This document shows, piece after piece, positions 1 through 12,148 of a DNA stretch of 64,000 nt. Both the position numbers and the translations under genes were made by a program. Positions within the stretch are counted from its first letter, which is position 1. The number at the start of each line of letters is the position of its first letter. The stretch is from the NCBI RefSeq assembly GCF_958298935.1, contig NC_084922.1:50785958-50849957 (forward strand), given 5' to 3'. Below the pieces are notes generated by a model that saw only the letters and a program-made list of their open reading frames with translations, was not told the DNA's origin and ran no database searches. Origin of the DNA: Phragmites australis. Lineage: Eukaryota; Streptophyta; Magnoliopsida; Poales; Poaceae.

Positions 1-1243
1 ATGCATTGAACCATCATTAGATACACAGCTATCGATCGCAAACCCTGAACAAGTTGTAGTCTTAAATTAATACAACTATACAAGTACTTGATTATAAAAT
101 GTTGAATAGTTGCAGCAGCTGTATTCCTCTCAAGAGAAGAAAATTACAGGTTTTCTTTTGACATAAAATTATTGGGTAACTGTGCATGCATGATACTAGT
201 CAACTAGTGTGCGCGCGTCTTCAAGTGCAAGTAGCTGGGTTAAGAATCTTTGAAACCGTGGCCTGCCCGTCTTATCATCGCAATAATCGAAGTGCGTATT
301 CCGAGAAGGATTAGTACGGTTCAGGTAGGCGCAAAGGCCAACAAGAGCAACCGTATGCGACTGCAACCGAATTTTGGGTTGAGAAACTGTTGCAATTGGT
401 GGTATAGTCTAGAGATCTTTTAACAAAACAATCATATAAAAAAATGTAATATAGGGTAAAGTTTTCTCTTTATTTCATCTATATGCTATAATAAGAGATT
501 CGCCCTTATATTTATATTGCTAAAAACCATTAAAAATAGAATCAATTTTTTCAAAGATCGAGATGAATCGATACTTAGTTGTAAAACTTCAGATTTCTTA
601 ACATTTTTTCTTGTAAATTTCTCGCAAAATACATGTCTTATCAAAACTCCTAAAAATCTAATGAGAAAAAATTAGAAAAAAGAGTACATAACTCGCGACA
701 TGATCACACAAATTGTCCCATTAACAACCTTATTGTGAGAAACTTCAGGAAAACTCATCTAAGAAAAAAAGTACAATCCACCCATAATACTTCATATAAT
801 CTTCATGATTAACTTTGAGCACTTAATCTTCTTGACTAAGATTTAATTCCTTGTATCAATATTATGTGAAAATTCTCCTCCTAAAATATGCATCTCTCTA
901 AGTCTCATCATCCAAATGTCACAGACACATCTTTCGAAAGTAGGTGTGGAGAGATACTTAGTGAATAAATATGTAAGATTCATATGATTTAGTATGCATT
1001 ACCTTTATTTCATTCATTTTATATAATTCATGAGCATAAAAGAATTTAGGTTAATATGCTTCGTAAAGTTATTTTTCACATATCACGATTACACTTGTGC
1101 AACACAAGCATCATTATCTTCATAGATAATGATAGGGGTGTTAGTAGTATTCAAACTATATGACTGCTGGATATGATTGATCACTCTTCTAAGCCAAACG
1201 CATTCCTATACAGTTTCATATAAAGCTAATATTTATAAGTGAT
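1..1243. other. AT-rich intergenic DNA, no gene seen
   Basis: AT-rich sequence with short open frames only. I recognise no protein domain, tRNA or repeat end here. It runs up to the left terminus of a CACTA element. Confidence 0.5.
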
Positions 1244-2480
1244 CACTACGTGAAAAAAATATCATAAGTAACGAGTGATAAACGTCATGGGTTACGAGTC
1301 CCGCACCCGTCACTCCGAACGTGTCACTCATAACTAGCCATAAGCACCGTCACCCAATATGTCATAGGTGATGAGTCACAGCTATAACCTGTCACCTATG
1401 TCTATGTTACTAATTTGAATTATAAGTTACACAAGAGCTTAACCGTAAAGGGAATAAAAACACTTTTAATGGTTCAATTCAAAGTTTTGGAATCAGAGAG
1501 TGGGATTAAAGTTCAATTAAGTTGTTCACTTCGACCCAAAGCAGCTGCAGAATTGAAATAAGCAATATAACGAATGTTTCAAATAAGTGACCTAGAGTGC
1601 CCTCGGTAAAACGGGCATAATTTTTGCATACAGACTTCAATTTTGACGTTTTTTTTACTCTACAGACATCTGCAGAAAAAGTTATATCCGTTTCTACCCC
1701 ACTTTGTTAGGTTCGGTAAATTTTTTGAGTCCAAAAATGGCTTAGAAGATTGAGTTCTCGCAACTGAAAGTTTCTACACCGTTTTTAGAACGTGTGTTTG
1801 TGTACACAGCCGTCACACCTTACATCAAACTTTAGCATATATGTACAATGATTTCTATTCTAGTACTACTGAGGTGAGAAAAAATAAGATAAAAATAAAA
1901 TAAAAAAAATATAGCATCATGTTATGTACATATTTACTATATAAGCAAATTGTTGAATAGCATTATTTCTTTTACTACACATTTTATGGTCTGCAAATAA
2001 ATACAATTAGTTATTATTTTTAATTAATACTAGATATATTTATAATTAATAAATTATGACGGATAAATTATCTTTTTCTCACAACTACATAGAAAATTGA
2101 AGAGTTGATAGGTGAATACATCTAATGTTTTATCAAACTTATTGACTAATACATCTAATGATTAAGTATTTAAAACTCCTTCCACTACTCGGTTGCATCA
2201 CACCGGTCATTAGTGATGGGTCAAAACTTGATTCGTCACTAATGACTCTTTAGGATGACTCGTCACTGATGAGTTAATCATTGGTGGCTGGTCACAACTT
2301 GATCCGTCACTTATAACTAGCTTAGGATGACCCGTCACTTATGTTTGACTTAGGATGACCCATCACTAATGAAGAGTCATCAGTGATGGGTTACAAGTAT
2401 GACCCGTCACTTTTAACATAAGTAAAAGGTCATATCACAGCACTAATTTCATATCTACTTTGTCGGTTTTTCACGTAGTG
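1244..2480. mobile_element. Non-autonomous CACTA (En/Spm) element, 1237 bp
   Basis: The ends are a perfect 14-bp terminal inverted repeat, CACTACGTGAAAAA at the left and its complement TTTTTCACGTAGTG at the right. The CACTA terminus and the many copies of a degenerate GTGACGGGTCAT-like subterminal motif in both orientations (about 1270-1410 and 2205-2425) are hallmarks of the CACTA superfamily. The 3 bases outside the ends are GAT and GGT, an imperfect match for the expected 3-bp target duplication. No transposase frame is present, so mobility would need a relative elsewhere in the genome. Confidence 0.85.
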
Positions 2481-4680
2481 GGTTCGTCGAAGTAGATACA
2501 AGACTTTGTTTGATGATTTCCAGGATATTGCAATTCCACCACATAGGAAAAATGTTAGACTCGACCAAATTACATCCACTTAATGACAATTAAGTCGATT
2601 AAAACAGAAGTAATTTCGGCAGTCTCGATATATACTCAACAAAACTCAAGATCACAACATATATCGTTTACAACATAGTTTCATCACAAGATATGAACAG
2701 AGTACAAAAGTATTAACTTTTATTCCTAACCTTGTTTCGGGTACCATGTCTACTTAGTAACAAAGTTTTCAAACGTAGTGGAAAGATATTAGTAAAACAA
2801 AAGACCAGTGGCACCATTACCCATAAGGCACCACGGGACTAGCTCGGACATTCGATCTCTACTCCTAGCCATCTCTAGCATCAATAAGATAAAAGTACCT
2901 GTATACAAGTTCGTCGTTACCTGCATCAACTTAAAGGCAGCACCCTGAGTACAAAGGTATTCGAAAGACTTACACAATATTGGTATATATATTGCCGACT
3001 CTAAGGACAATGCATTGAGTTGAATAGTAAGGAATATCCATAAAGTTAAGTTGACTCAGCGAAAAGTACTTTAACCAGTATACGGATATGAACGACTAGC
3101 ATTGACTAACAATAAATATCTCTTCAATAAAGTAAACTTCATCATCTTAAACAAGTATCAACCCACGCTTCTCCCAGAAGCCCACATACTTTCTCTTCCT
3201 TTTTCCCAAACTGAACGAAACTCTAATATTGATGTCCAATGAAACTTAAGCATGCTTATGACCAAGAGCGCGGCAATTCGAATTGATCTTACACCCTGCA
3301 GGGGTACATCTTTACCCACACGACTCAAGTCAATACTCTTGACCCCCGAGATAACCTTTCTCATATCTAGAACTATCCACTTGCACATGCCCCTATGGCA
3401 CTGGGGTTACCTTGAGCATATCTCGGACACCTCCGGCTCCCGCCACCTTGCATCTTCTCGTACTTTTTCTTCACGTCATAGGGTCGCAAGTCAAGCGTCA
3501 GCACGGCATACGATAATCAGCTTATCTTACCATTAGATCGACATGTGGTAGTACAAAAAGTGCTTAAACAAACGGCACCAACGTTCAGTGCTTAAATGAT
3601 GCAAGTGGTCTATGGTGCCCAGCTCTCCTCTCTCGAACTGCCCCAAGAACCCACTCACATCTCGTCTCAACTTTTCCAACTCACCATCTCAGCTTATCAT
3701 TCCTTTGTAACTGTAGTTGAAATTCTTGTAACTCGCGAACGACGGTGACATCCATCACTCGACTTCTATCGATAACCTTTGCAAGGTTAAAAAATTATCA
3801 TATCACTTTTAAGTTGGTCCATGTCATGAAAATACCCAGGTTACAAGGATAAGGATTGAAAACTTCATCAAGGTAGGTGTTATGCAACAAATAGGATCGA
3901 CCTGATTCCCGACATCGACTCGTCATCACATGCATATACGACATATAACAAAATCTAATAAATTGACTAGTAATCCTCCAAAATATAGGGAAAATATGAT
4001 AGATGCTTGTCTGGTGCTTCCTTGATGCTTCCTGTGCAACACTCACAGAACTCCGCTCGTTCATTTGTAGTTTCAACCATGTGACACTACGAAGCGTCAG
4101 TTTCTAAATAAAGATGATAGTGCATCACAATGAGTACGATGACATGCAATGAAAGAGGCTCTAAAGTGTATGACAACAGTGGAGATGCAATGCTTCATGA
4201 CGTGAGTTTAAATTATTAATGATTTCCTTAAATTTGGATTATCGTTAATCATTAATATTTTTCTTGGATTAATTAAGTTTAGCTCAAAGCTTGTACCAAA
4301 ATAGAAAATTAATTTATACTTAACATTAGTGTGATCATTTTTAATGAACAGGGCATCAATTAATAAGATTGAAATCAATTTTGGAGTTACCAATAAATCA
4401 TTATGAATTAATGAAGCTTAAACATATTTTATTAATCAAAGAAATATCAACACATATTTAATGGCTCCTAGTATTTTTAGCATGTAGAGTATGAATAAAA
4501 AAGCTAAAAAATGGTTTCACAATTTTTGGAGCTATATTTAATTTTTTATGCATTTTACAAGTTTTCAGCCAAATTTACAATGCAACAATAAATTGATTTT
4601 GCCACAACATGCTTTGGCGCTTTGTAGATTCGGGATCAATGACCCTAAACTCCACACTTATAGCATGTTTGATTCTACGC
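2481..4680. other. Intergenic, probably old repeat DNA
   Basis: Only short open frames (up to about 94 codons) occur, on both strands, and none resembles a family I know. The sequence immediately 3' of the CACTA element reads like decayed retroelement DNA, but no LTR ends, primer-binding site or domain could be identified. Confidence 0.35.
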
Positions 4681-4689
4681 ACTATATAA

Positions 4690-5432
4690 CTTGACTTCTT
4701 TTTTGTTTTACCATTATCATCACTAGGCTTAACCTTGTCTACCACCACTTTACTTCCTCACTTCCCCCGATTCTTATAGCGGTACATGTGTGCTTTAAAA
4801 GAGCTGTGATTGACTTCTAGGCAATTGTTCTTTCCTGGCAGCTGGGATAAGAAGTTATTGTTTATGACTTCGTCATGAACTTCATGAACCTGTAGCATGT
4901 CAATCAGTTCTGAATACTTCTTGTATTTTGATTGACGATGATTGCGTGCGAATTTTGCCGCATTCAGGTGGAAGGAGAGAGTCTTCTCAATTTTGTCCTC
5001 TTCTGTTATCTCCTTCCCACATAGAAATAAAAATGTGCAAATGCGATGCAGTATGAAGTTATACTCTCTAACATTCTTGTAGTCACAGAAATGGAGCCAG
5101 ATCTATTTTTACTCTGTAAGAGGCTTGATAGTGTACTTAAGGCGCTCAAAATGCTCATGCAGTACATCTCATAGTGCCTTAGCGCTACTCATTGCCATGA
5201 ACTCATCCTTCAAAGTGGGGGAGAGATAGTGGCGGATAAAATAAAGTGTCTGATCATTTTCATCCTTCGTGGGAACCATTGCACTACTTGTTCTTATGCA
5301 ATGGCAGCGTGAAGTCTTTTCGCTCCAAGTACAATTCGGACATCCGACACCCAAGTGAGATAGATGCAGCCATCTGTACTCAGCTCATCGAACTCCTTAT
5401 TCGTGATATCAACCAACTACATATTCAATGAC
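4690..5432 (-). pseudogene. Decayed Copia-type gag polyprotein fragment
   Basis: Reading the minus strand from about 5432 downwards gives a recognisable plant Copia gag. There is an N-terminal stretch of the NYLSW kind (here IYLTWVSD), then FIRHYLSPTLKDEF, a YNFILHRI segment, EITEEDKIEKTLSFH, and the family signature YKKYSELIDMLQVHE. The frame is interrupted by several stops, for example after AMSSAKAL and in the following segment. The zinc-knuckle cysteines expected after the gag core are missing (HMYRYKNRGK then a stop). No protease, integrase or reverse transcriptase follows. This is a dead remnant of an LTR retrotransposon whose 5' side would lie to the right. Confidence 0.8.
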
Positions 5433-7200
5433 GCAAGTATTACTACTAGTAAAGTTGCATCTTATTGCTAAATCATATTACTGTAATTTTTTTGACATTT
5501 CCATGCTATTATTCAAATTTTACTGAATTTAAACACATAATAGGCAATTTAAATAGTAATAATAATAATTAATAGCATATAAATAATAACAGAATGAAAT
5601 ACTACATAATTGCTAAAATAGATGCAAAATTCAAATTTTGGAGGTACTTCTATGCAAAAATAGATCCTCTAGATAATTTTCAGAACAACTAGGGGTCTAA
5701 ATGCAAAAAATAGGGATTACGCTCAATTAATAGAAAGTTCAGGAGGCTAAATGTAAAATTTTAGAATTTTCTTTTCCCTTTTATTTCCACAAGTTTTCAT
5801 CCATTATTGGATCGACCTGCTATCAATATGGATTGGCCCGCGCGCCTCTTATACAAGGGGCAGCTAGGGTTTGAAAACCCTAGCCATCACTCATTCCCTT
5901 CTGTGTGGAGGCAGGTGGCATTCAGTGCTCATGCGGGGTGGCACAGACTATGTGCTGGTCGGTACGGGGCGGCACCGACGTGGCTGGTGCGGGACGTTGC
6001 CAGCGGCCCGCGGAGGCCTATGGTGGCCGATGCCGGCACAACTCTAGGTGGCGGCGCGACATTTCGATGAGACTGCAACTGCACGCGCCTCGGGCAGCGA
6101 GGGGGGCATGCAACGCAGAGGCGCGACGTGGTCGGGCGCACGGTACCTGGCAGCCCGACCGCTTGCGGGTAGCGGGGCGATCCTGTAGGGCTACGACGAT
6201 GTGGCGCCGCTTCGAGCGATGCGTGCACGCAGGCGACGTGGCGGTTTCGAGCACCAGCATGCGAGGCTAGCAATGCGGATAGTTGCAAGCATCGGCAGGG
6301 AAGGCCGCTAGCTTTCATGCCTGCGGTGTGCCATGGTCCATTTTTCTCCTTCTTTTCGGTCTATGGCAGGGCCTTCGAGCCACCGCGATATTGTGCAGGG
6401 GGACGGCCACCGGTTTTCTTGTAGAAGTCATGGTGGCGGTTGCGGGCCCTACCAGTATTGCACGCTGGTGCGGACGAGTTCATCCACAGCTTCGTGTTGT
6501 GTTTTTCTTTGGTAGTGGTCTTCGTGTCGCATGCATATATGTACAACTAGATTGGAACCATCAATTCCAAATCAATCTATTAGCTAACTTAATCTACCAG
6601 ATGATGATCTACCAGATCCGATTACTAGATAATCTACGAGAGATAGTAGATAATTTACAGTTTCAATCTATTAAATTCCGTACCTTTCGATTTTTGAATT
6701 CTTACAAATAGATTCGTGTCGCGTAGGGTATATAGGCTAGGTCGAAGATCTGCGTGTTCAATAGCGATGCCGATGCAGTGTAATTCGATCACATACAGAT
6801 TCGTTACGCTAGTTTGATCTCCAGCCTAATATAATCAAATAATTCAATAGATCGAGATAGGCCCGCAATTAATGGTAAAACTCAAGATTTTTAACACTTT
6901 TAACACTTTGTGTGCAGCCCATCGCGATGACATGTGCTAGCGTGGATTTCTAGGGTCCGCTGCTTTACCTCAGCCCACTTTGTGTCCGTTCAACGAGCTA
7001 TAGATAGCTTGATGTTATTCCAGCGGATGATATGTATATAGAATTGTAAAATTTAAAACGGATATATATATATATACAATTTTTATTTAAAAATTTAAAA
7101 ATCTTAATTCTACGGCTTATTGTGGGCCGTGGCCTGAACTGAAACCCAGCCCAGGACACGGTACCGACTAGATCATAAGAGGCTATGGGCCGTATAATTG
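5433..7200. other. Unrecognised GC-rich block with a palindrome
   Basis: An AT-rich stretch (5433-5800) gives way to a GC-rich block (about 5820-6520) with overlapping open frames on both strands. The longest is 142 codons and shows no domain. A 20-bp palindrome, CTAGGGTTTGAAAACCCTAG, lies at 5864-5883, just after a TATA-like TTATACAAGG. This looks like a promoter plus leader, possibly the LTR side of the neighbouring Copia remnant, but I found no TG..CA ends or primer-binding site. From 6520 to 7200 the DNA is AT-rich and featureless. Confidence 0.35.
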
Positions 7201-8190
7201 GCCCATCATTTGTGGCGTAATATGGACCAAATATGCAGGAAATACGGCCCATGTTCCCGGCCAGGTGTATAGTGTTTGCTGTGTGGCGGCTGACGGTGAT
7301 GCCACCACAGGATGACGGACGCCATCAGAACTTGTTGCTGAAACAAGAATTTGAGCCGACGACTGAGACTGCGAACGTCTCGATTCTTTGACAGGGTCAG
7401 TCCTAGTATCCTCGTAGCTAGCTTCATCGTTGCTAGTCGATGTACAGAATCATTTCTATTCAGTACGTAGTAGCATACCTAACAACGTATAGCATTGCTT
7501 GCATCCAATGTTTATGCGTTTTACTATGTACAAATAGGATATGCGTGTTATATTATAATTTGTTAGGTATTTACACATAGACATAACATAAATTAGCGAC
7601 AACATATTTGGTATAGAGAGCATGCTAGTTAGAATCCCGACTATAGTCATCGGACAGAGATTTCATGCTATAGAATGGACCGATTTTACCATTTTTGTCA
7701 GTACAATTTACAACAAGATAAATCATCTTTATAAAAGAGGCTGCACTTTTACTCTGGCTCATCAAAGTCTATCATAACCCTTCTTCCTAACCCGAGCTTC
7801 GGACTGATTATGGTGATACAACTTAACCAGGGTTTGGTTTAAAAAAACATAGGTGGGGTTCTGGCTATAAAGAATCTATAATTTTAACAACCTTGCTACA
7901 GAGAGCAGAGTAGAGTGAATACTCGAAATGGCAGTAATGAGATCCAGAATTTTACCAAGCAATTTGCTTCATTTGAATCCAAACAGAAGCTGGGGTCAAT
8001 ATAAACTCCCTAAATACCCTTGCAAAACCACACACCGAAGTCCCCTCAAGTCTCTATTCAGTGCTAGAAAACTATAATATTCTCATCAACCAACAAAAAT
8101 GTATTTTTAGCCAAGCTACATACTACATACGGTACTAGTTTTGTACAAGACACACGTACGTACGTGGACGGTCAAACTCAATACGTCAGC
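7201..8190. other. Intergenic, 3' side of the ARM-repeat gene
   Basis: Short open frames only. No repeat ends or RNA genes were recognised. The part next to 8190 is presumably the 3' untranslated region of the minus-strand gene that follows. Confidence 0.4.
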
Positions 8191-9174
8191 CTACCCCTGC
8201 GTCGACGCCGACGCCGGCGACGAGATGTACGGGTCCGACTGCACCAGCCCGTTCAAGAAATCGGCGAGCCGGTGCTCCCGCTTCCTCGCGCCGGTGCCCT
8301 CTAGCGCCCGCAGCAGCGCCTCTGCCTTCGCCTTCCCCCTCGGGCTCGCCGCACTGTCCTCGGCCAGCTCCCGCACGGCGTCCTCGGCGCCACCGACCGC
8401 GATCACCTCGGTCACGGCCCGCTCGCCGCCGGCCACGACGAGGTTGAGCAGCGCGGCCGCCGCGTTCTCCCTCGCCCTCGGTGTCGCCGCGCCCCCAGGC
8501 TCGACAAGGTCGAGGAGGATCCGCACCCCGGACATCCACCTGAACGCCTCCAGGCTCTCCGCGCACCCGGCGACCTGCGCGATGACGGCGGTGACGTCCT
8601 CGATGATCCCGCTACGACCGTCCGTCATGACAAGTGCGAAGAGGGCCTGCACGACGCCGAGCCCGACGAGCGTGGCGCGGTTGGGCGGGTAGAGCGCGAC
8701 GCCGAAGAGCGCCTTGAGGGCGTCCTTGGTCGCGCGGGTGCTGGGCGGGGCGCGGAGGAGTGAGACGAGCGCCGCGAGGAGCGGCCGCTTGGCGCCTATG
8801 GTGGCCCGGTAGGCATCGACGCAGAGGAGACTGTGGACGGTCGCGGCGGCGTGGTGCGCGGCGTCGGTGCGGAGCGCGGCCGTGAGCGCGTCGAGCAGGC
8901 CCGGGGTGGACATGAGCTCCTCCCGAGCGGAGATGGAGATGTTGAGGAGTGCGGCCGCGGCGTCCACCGAGGCGGCGGACGGCCCCGTTGTGAGCTGAGC
9001 GGAGAGGAAGGGCACGGCGCCCGCGTCCGCGAGCGGCGCGCGGATCTCCGGGTCGTCCTTGGAGACGAGGCGGATCTCGGCCACCGCGGAGGCCGTCGCG
9101 GCCCCGTCGTGCGCGGCGGCGGCGCCACGCAGGCGGCCGACGAGGGTCCGTGCCGTGTGCAGCTTCACTTCCAT
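8191..9174 (-). CDS. ARM-repeat protein without U-box
   Basis: A single-exon, very GC-rich gene of 327 residues. It is made almost wholly of degenerate armadillo repeats, seen as AAALLNISIS, VQALFALVMTD and AAAALLNLVVAGGERAV with helix-helix spacing of about 40 residues. The closest families I know are the ARM domains of plant U-box E3 ligases and their U-box-less relatives. No U-box, signal peptide or membrane segment is visible, so a soluble scaffold or protein-binding role is inferred rather than shown. The start is the first ATG of the frame, followed by EVKLHTARTLVGRL, typical of the N-terminus of this group. The stop is a TAG after STQG. Antisense open frames over the same region are products of high GC. 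It could belong to the PUB-ARM clade, but substrate and partner cannot be told. Confidence 0.88.
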   Translation of the reverse strand: MEVKLHTARTLVGRLRGAAAAHDGAATASAVAEIRLVSKDDPEIRAPLADAGAVPFLSAQLTTGPSAASVDAAAALLNISISAREELMSTPGLLDALTAALRTDAAHHAAATVHSLLCVDAYRATIGAKRPLLAALVSLLRAPPSTRATKDALKALFGVALYPPNRATLVGLGVVQALFALVMTDGRSGIIEDVTAVIAQVAGCAESLEAFRWMSGVRILLDLVEPGGAATPRARENAAAALLNLVVAGGERAVTEVIAVGGAEDAVRELAEDSAASPRGKAKAEALLRALEGTGARKREHRLADFLNGLVQSDPYISSPASASTQG

Positions 9175-9462
9175 CGCTGTCGTCGCTTGGGAGGATCGGA
9201 GGTTGCGTTGCGTGTCTGCGAGTGGTAGATCCGGTTCTGGAGTTGTCCGTAAAACTTGGGTTCGCTTTTGTCGGTTGGTGGATCGCGGGTGCGGCAGGTG
9301 GCAGCACGCGGGAGGAAAGCGGCGAGTTGGACGTAATTTCTCCGGGCGGGCGCGTGTTTTTGAAGGTTCTTGTCTTGTTATGGTGTTGAATGTTTCTACC
9401 GTCTTTTACTTTTTCTGGGCGCACCTTCGTCTTTCAAACCATTTTTTTTTCAGGCTTCTTAA

Positions 9463-10016
9463 GACCATCCTCAACCATATTTTCTTCATTTCGTTTCCTT
9501 TTCGATTCCTTTTATTTTCTCTTATCTCCAACAGCTTTCTTTCGAGGAGAATCGCGAAAGGAAAGTAGAGAGAATCCCGTTCTAAAAGGAATGAGGGCCC
9601 GTTTGGCAGAGCTCCAGATTCAGCTTCTGAGCTGAATTTGGAGGAGCTCTGCCAAATGGCAGAATTTGGCTTTAGCTCCCTGAGTGAATCACTTCTCCTG
9701 ATTCACTGAAATGAACTAAAAGCTGAGGAGCTGAAAAAAGTAGCTTCTCCTGAGGAGCTGACCACGCTGATTCTCCTGATTCATAGAGTTTATCCTAGAG
9801 AATCATTAAGAATCATTTTCAGCCACACAATCACTTTCTCAGAGAATCAATTTTTTTAGAGAATTTGAATCAGGAGAAGCTCTGCCAAACGGGCCCTGAC
9901 TCTGGGAACCCCGTCGTAAAGGGAAACTTGAAGCGAAACCGTTGAAGCGCTGAAGGAAACAAGAATACCTTCACGACGGGAATCTCGCCTGCGAAGGGAA
10001 GCCCTTGGGAATGGCC
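9463..10016. mobile_element. Harbinger/Tourist-like element carrying a nested MITE
   Basis: The element is flanked by TAA on both sides (9460-9462 and 10017-10019). Its ends are imperfect inverted repeats, GACCATCCTCAACC on the left and the complement of GGCCATTCCCAAGG on the right. A 3-bp TAA/TTA target duplication is typical of PIF/Harbinger and Tourist elements. The same family occurs in reverse orientation at 11883-12145. Removing the nested insertion and its 3-bp duplication leaves about 249 bp, close to the 263 bp of the other copy. No transposase is encoded. Confidence 0.72.
9595..9896. mobile_element. Tourist-like MITE nested in the element above
   Basis: A 302-bp insertion with inverted ends GGGCCCGTTTGGCAGAGCT and the complement of AGCTCTGCCAAACGGGCCC. 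It is flanked by TGA on both sides (9592-9594 and 9897-9899). The arms are nearly perfect for about 20 bp and the interior is rich in AGCTGA/TCAGCT-type repeats, so a transcript would fold into a hairpin. No coding capacity. It is probably a PIF/Harbinger-type MITE; the TGA duplication is less usual than TAA. Confidence 0.8.
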
Positions 10017-10019
10017 TAA

Positions 10020-11879
10020 TGATCAGACTCTTGAAAACGAGGATGTCTCCGGCGACAAAGAACGGTGGCCGCTGATAGGTGTTAGGGGAGGGAGATTTCT
10101 TTTGTCGCCGAGCTTAGAAGAGTTGTAATATTTCAGATTCTTACAACCCGGAGGCTACCATCTTTTATTATAACTTACACCGTGTAAAAATTATTAAAAA
10201 TTTCGGTAGAGTTTTTTTAAGTACTTGTCGTTTTTCCGCACAAACAAGAATTCCATATAGTTCATAGGCACTACATTTATAAGCAGAAGGTAAACATCAT
10301 AGTATAATTCTAAATCGTGACACAACCCGAAGATTCTATACCACTCTAAGACCCGTTACACACGACCAACTTGTCTCGTTAACTATTTAACCAAAATAAC
10401 TAGCAATTAGTGTTTCAATGCTTTAAGAATAGACTAATTGTAAATTTGTGTGAGCTCCATCGTGACGCTACTCTCATCCTATGCATATCATGGTCATTTG
10501 TTACCTAAAAACTAAATAAAATATAAATGTGAGTAAAACACTCAGCAAGTACAATATAGAAGACGAATCAGGATCCAATAAAAAAGCATTGTAAAAAAAA
10601 TTGTTTCTTGTCTTTAGAAAATACTGAGAAGTAGTAGTTTTCGTTTGAAACGGATAACACTCGAATACATCTTTAGTATTTACCGATAAAATCGAGTAAG
10701 GGAAGCTAACACTTACTCATATAAATATAAATATAAATATCAAATGGTACATGCAGTGTTTTCAGGAAAAAAAAATCCCGAAACATGAAACATATGAAAG
10801 GAAAAGTCTTGAATCTTCAAACTTTGAATCAAACCAATACATGAATATATAAAAATTAAAATAATATAATCGGACAAATCAAGAATCAACCAACTAGCAA
10901 ACTATATCATCGCACATACGTTCGTCGTACACTTGCTTTATGACCTATTGGACAACAGATCACTATGAAGTCAGATGCTATTCCCGGTGTGCACAAGCCC
11001 CTAAAATAACGATGATCAAGTATCAAAACGATAACAACACAGAAAAATTAGTAAAGACCCTAGACATCCCTACAGGCGTTACCATATCAAAAAAACTCGA
11101 CTTAATCGATCAACACTTCATTGCCCAGGCAATTATATAATAACTGAAGTATTTAGAATATATATGAAGTCCAAAAACTGAGTTACCAAAAGTTCACCGA
11201 GAGACCACTTAGTTCCCAATTTACTAACATAGGTTTCTGCATTATTCTAATCTAGACAGAGACCTTTCTTTGCCTTGAAACTTAATTTCGACAATACAAA
11301 ACATGCCAAAAAAAAAAAAAGACCTGCTCTCAGCTTAACAGATGAAAGGGCCCACGAACTAATAATCATTGTGATTATAATGGATCAATCATTGCAAAGG
11401 TTCAAACCATGTTTCTGACTTGTACTAATGAACAATCTTTAGACCGCTAGAAACATACTCTAGGGTGTTCATTCAGGCACCCAGTCTATCCTAATCAAAT
11501 CGATCCCCTAAGAAACGCTGTTGTACAAGGCTGTACACTAAAACCAACTTAGATCTGCTATCTAGTTTGACATGGCCTAACAAAGTAACAAAGTCTACAG
11601 GGCCAACCATGAAAGAAAACGGCGATTCGAGGTCATACCTACAGCCAAAAACGTGATTGCGTCCTAACTGGTGTGAATATCGGCAAGGACGGGTGGTGCC
11701 TGGAGGTGACCCGGCTGGCAGCTGGGCAGGGAGCGCAGGCGGGAGGCGACGGGCGAAACGAGCGGCAACGGTGGCGGCTAGGACGGCGACGTAATCTATC
11801 GGAACGGCGACGGCTCAAGCGACGACGCAATAAGGTATGGATGGTTCGGCTTAGACGTGGGCTCAGAGGGCCGATTATA
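10020..11879. other. Intergenic, no gene recognised
   Basis: AT-rich DNA with one 66-codon open frame (10940-11140, plus) that resembles nothing I know and has no start context or neighbours to support it. A small GC-rich island lies at about 11680-11860. No repeat termini were found. Confidence 0.4.
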
Positions 11880-11882
11880 TTA

Positions 11883-12145
11883 GACTACTTCCAACGGGTT
11901 TTTTTTTTTTGACGAAAACCTTATCGTTAAGGGATTTTCTTCAGCGCTCTAACGATTTATTTTTACGGTTCCTATCACGAGTGGATTTCTAAGGTCATCT
12001 CCTTTATGACAGGATTCTCTCTCCTTTCCCTTCGCGATTTCACTCGAACAAAAGCTGTTGGAGATAAAGAGAAAATAAAGTGAATGACAATAAAAAAGGG
12101 AATCGGAAAGAAAATAAAATGAAAGAAATTTGGTTGAAGATAGTC
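11883..12145. mobile_element. Second copy of the Harbinger/Tourist-like element
   Basis: A 263-bp element flanked by TTA on both sides (11880-11882 and 12146-12148). Its ends are GACTACTTCCAACG and the complement of GACTATCTTCAACC. The interior, read on the minus strand, matches 9463-10016 along its length: TCTCCAACAGCTTT, then an ATCGCGAAAGGAAAG-like stretch and an AGAGAATCC motif. It lacks the nested MITE. Its orientation is opposite to the first copy. The 220-codon minus frame across it is not a gene. Confidence 0.75.
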
Positions 12146-12148
12146 TTA

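Noticed and set aside
5807..6711. Overlapping frames of 80-142 codons in a GC-rich block
   Set aside because: No domain, no consistent strand, and arginine-rich translations typical of non-coding GC-rich DNA.
8141..9568. Several 110-270-codon frames around the ARM gene on both strands
   Set aside because: They overlap the real ARM frame, have low-complexity Arg/Pro/Ala composition and no domain.
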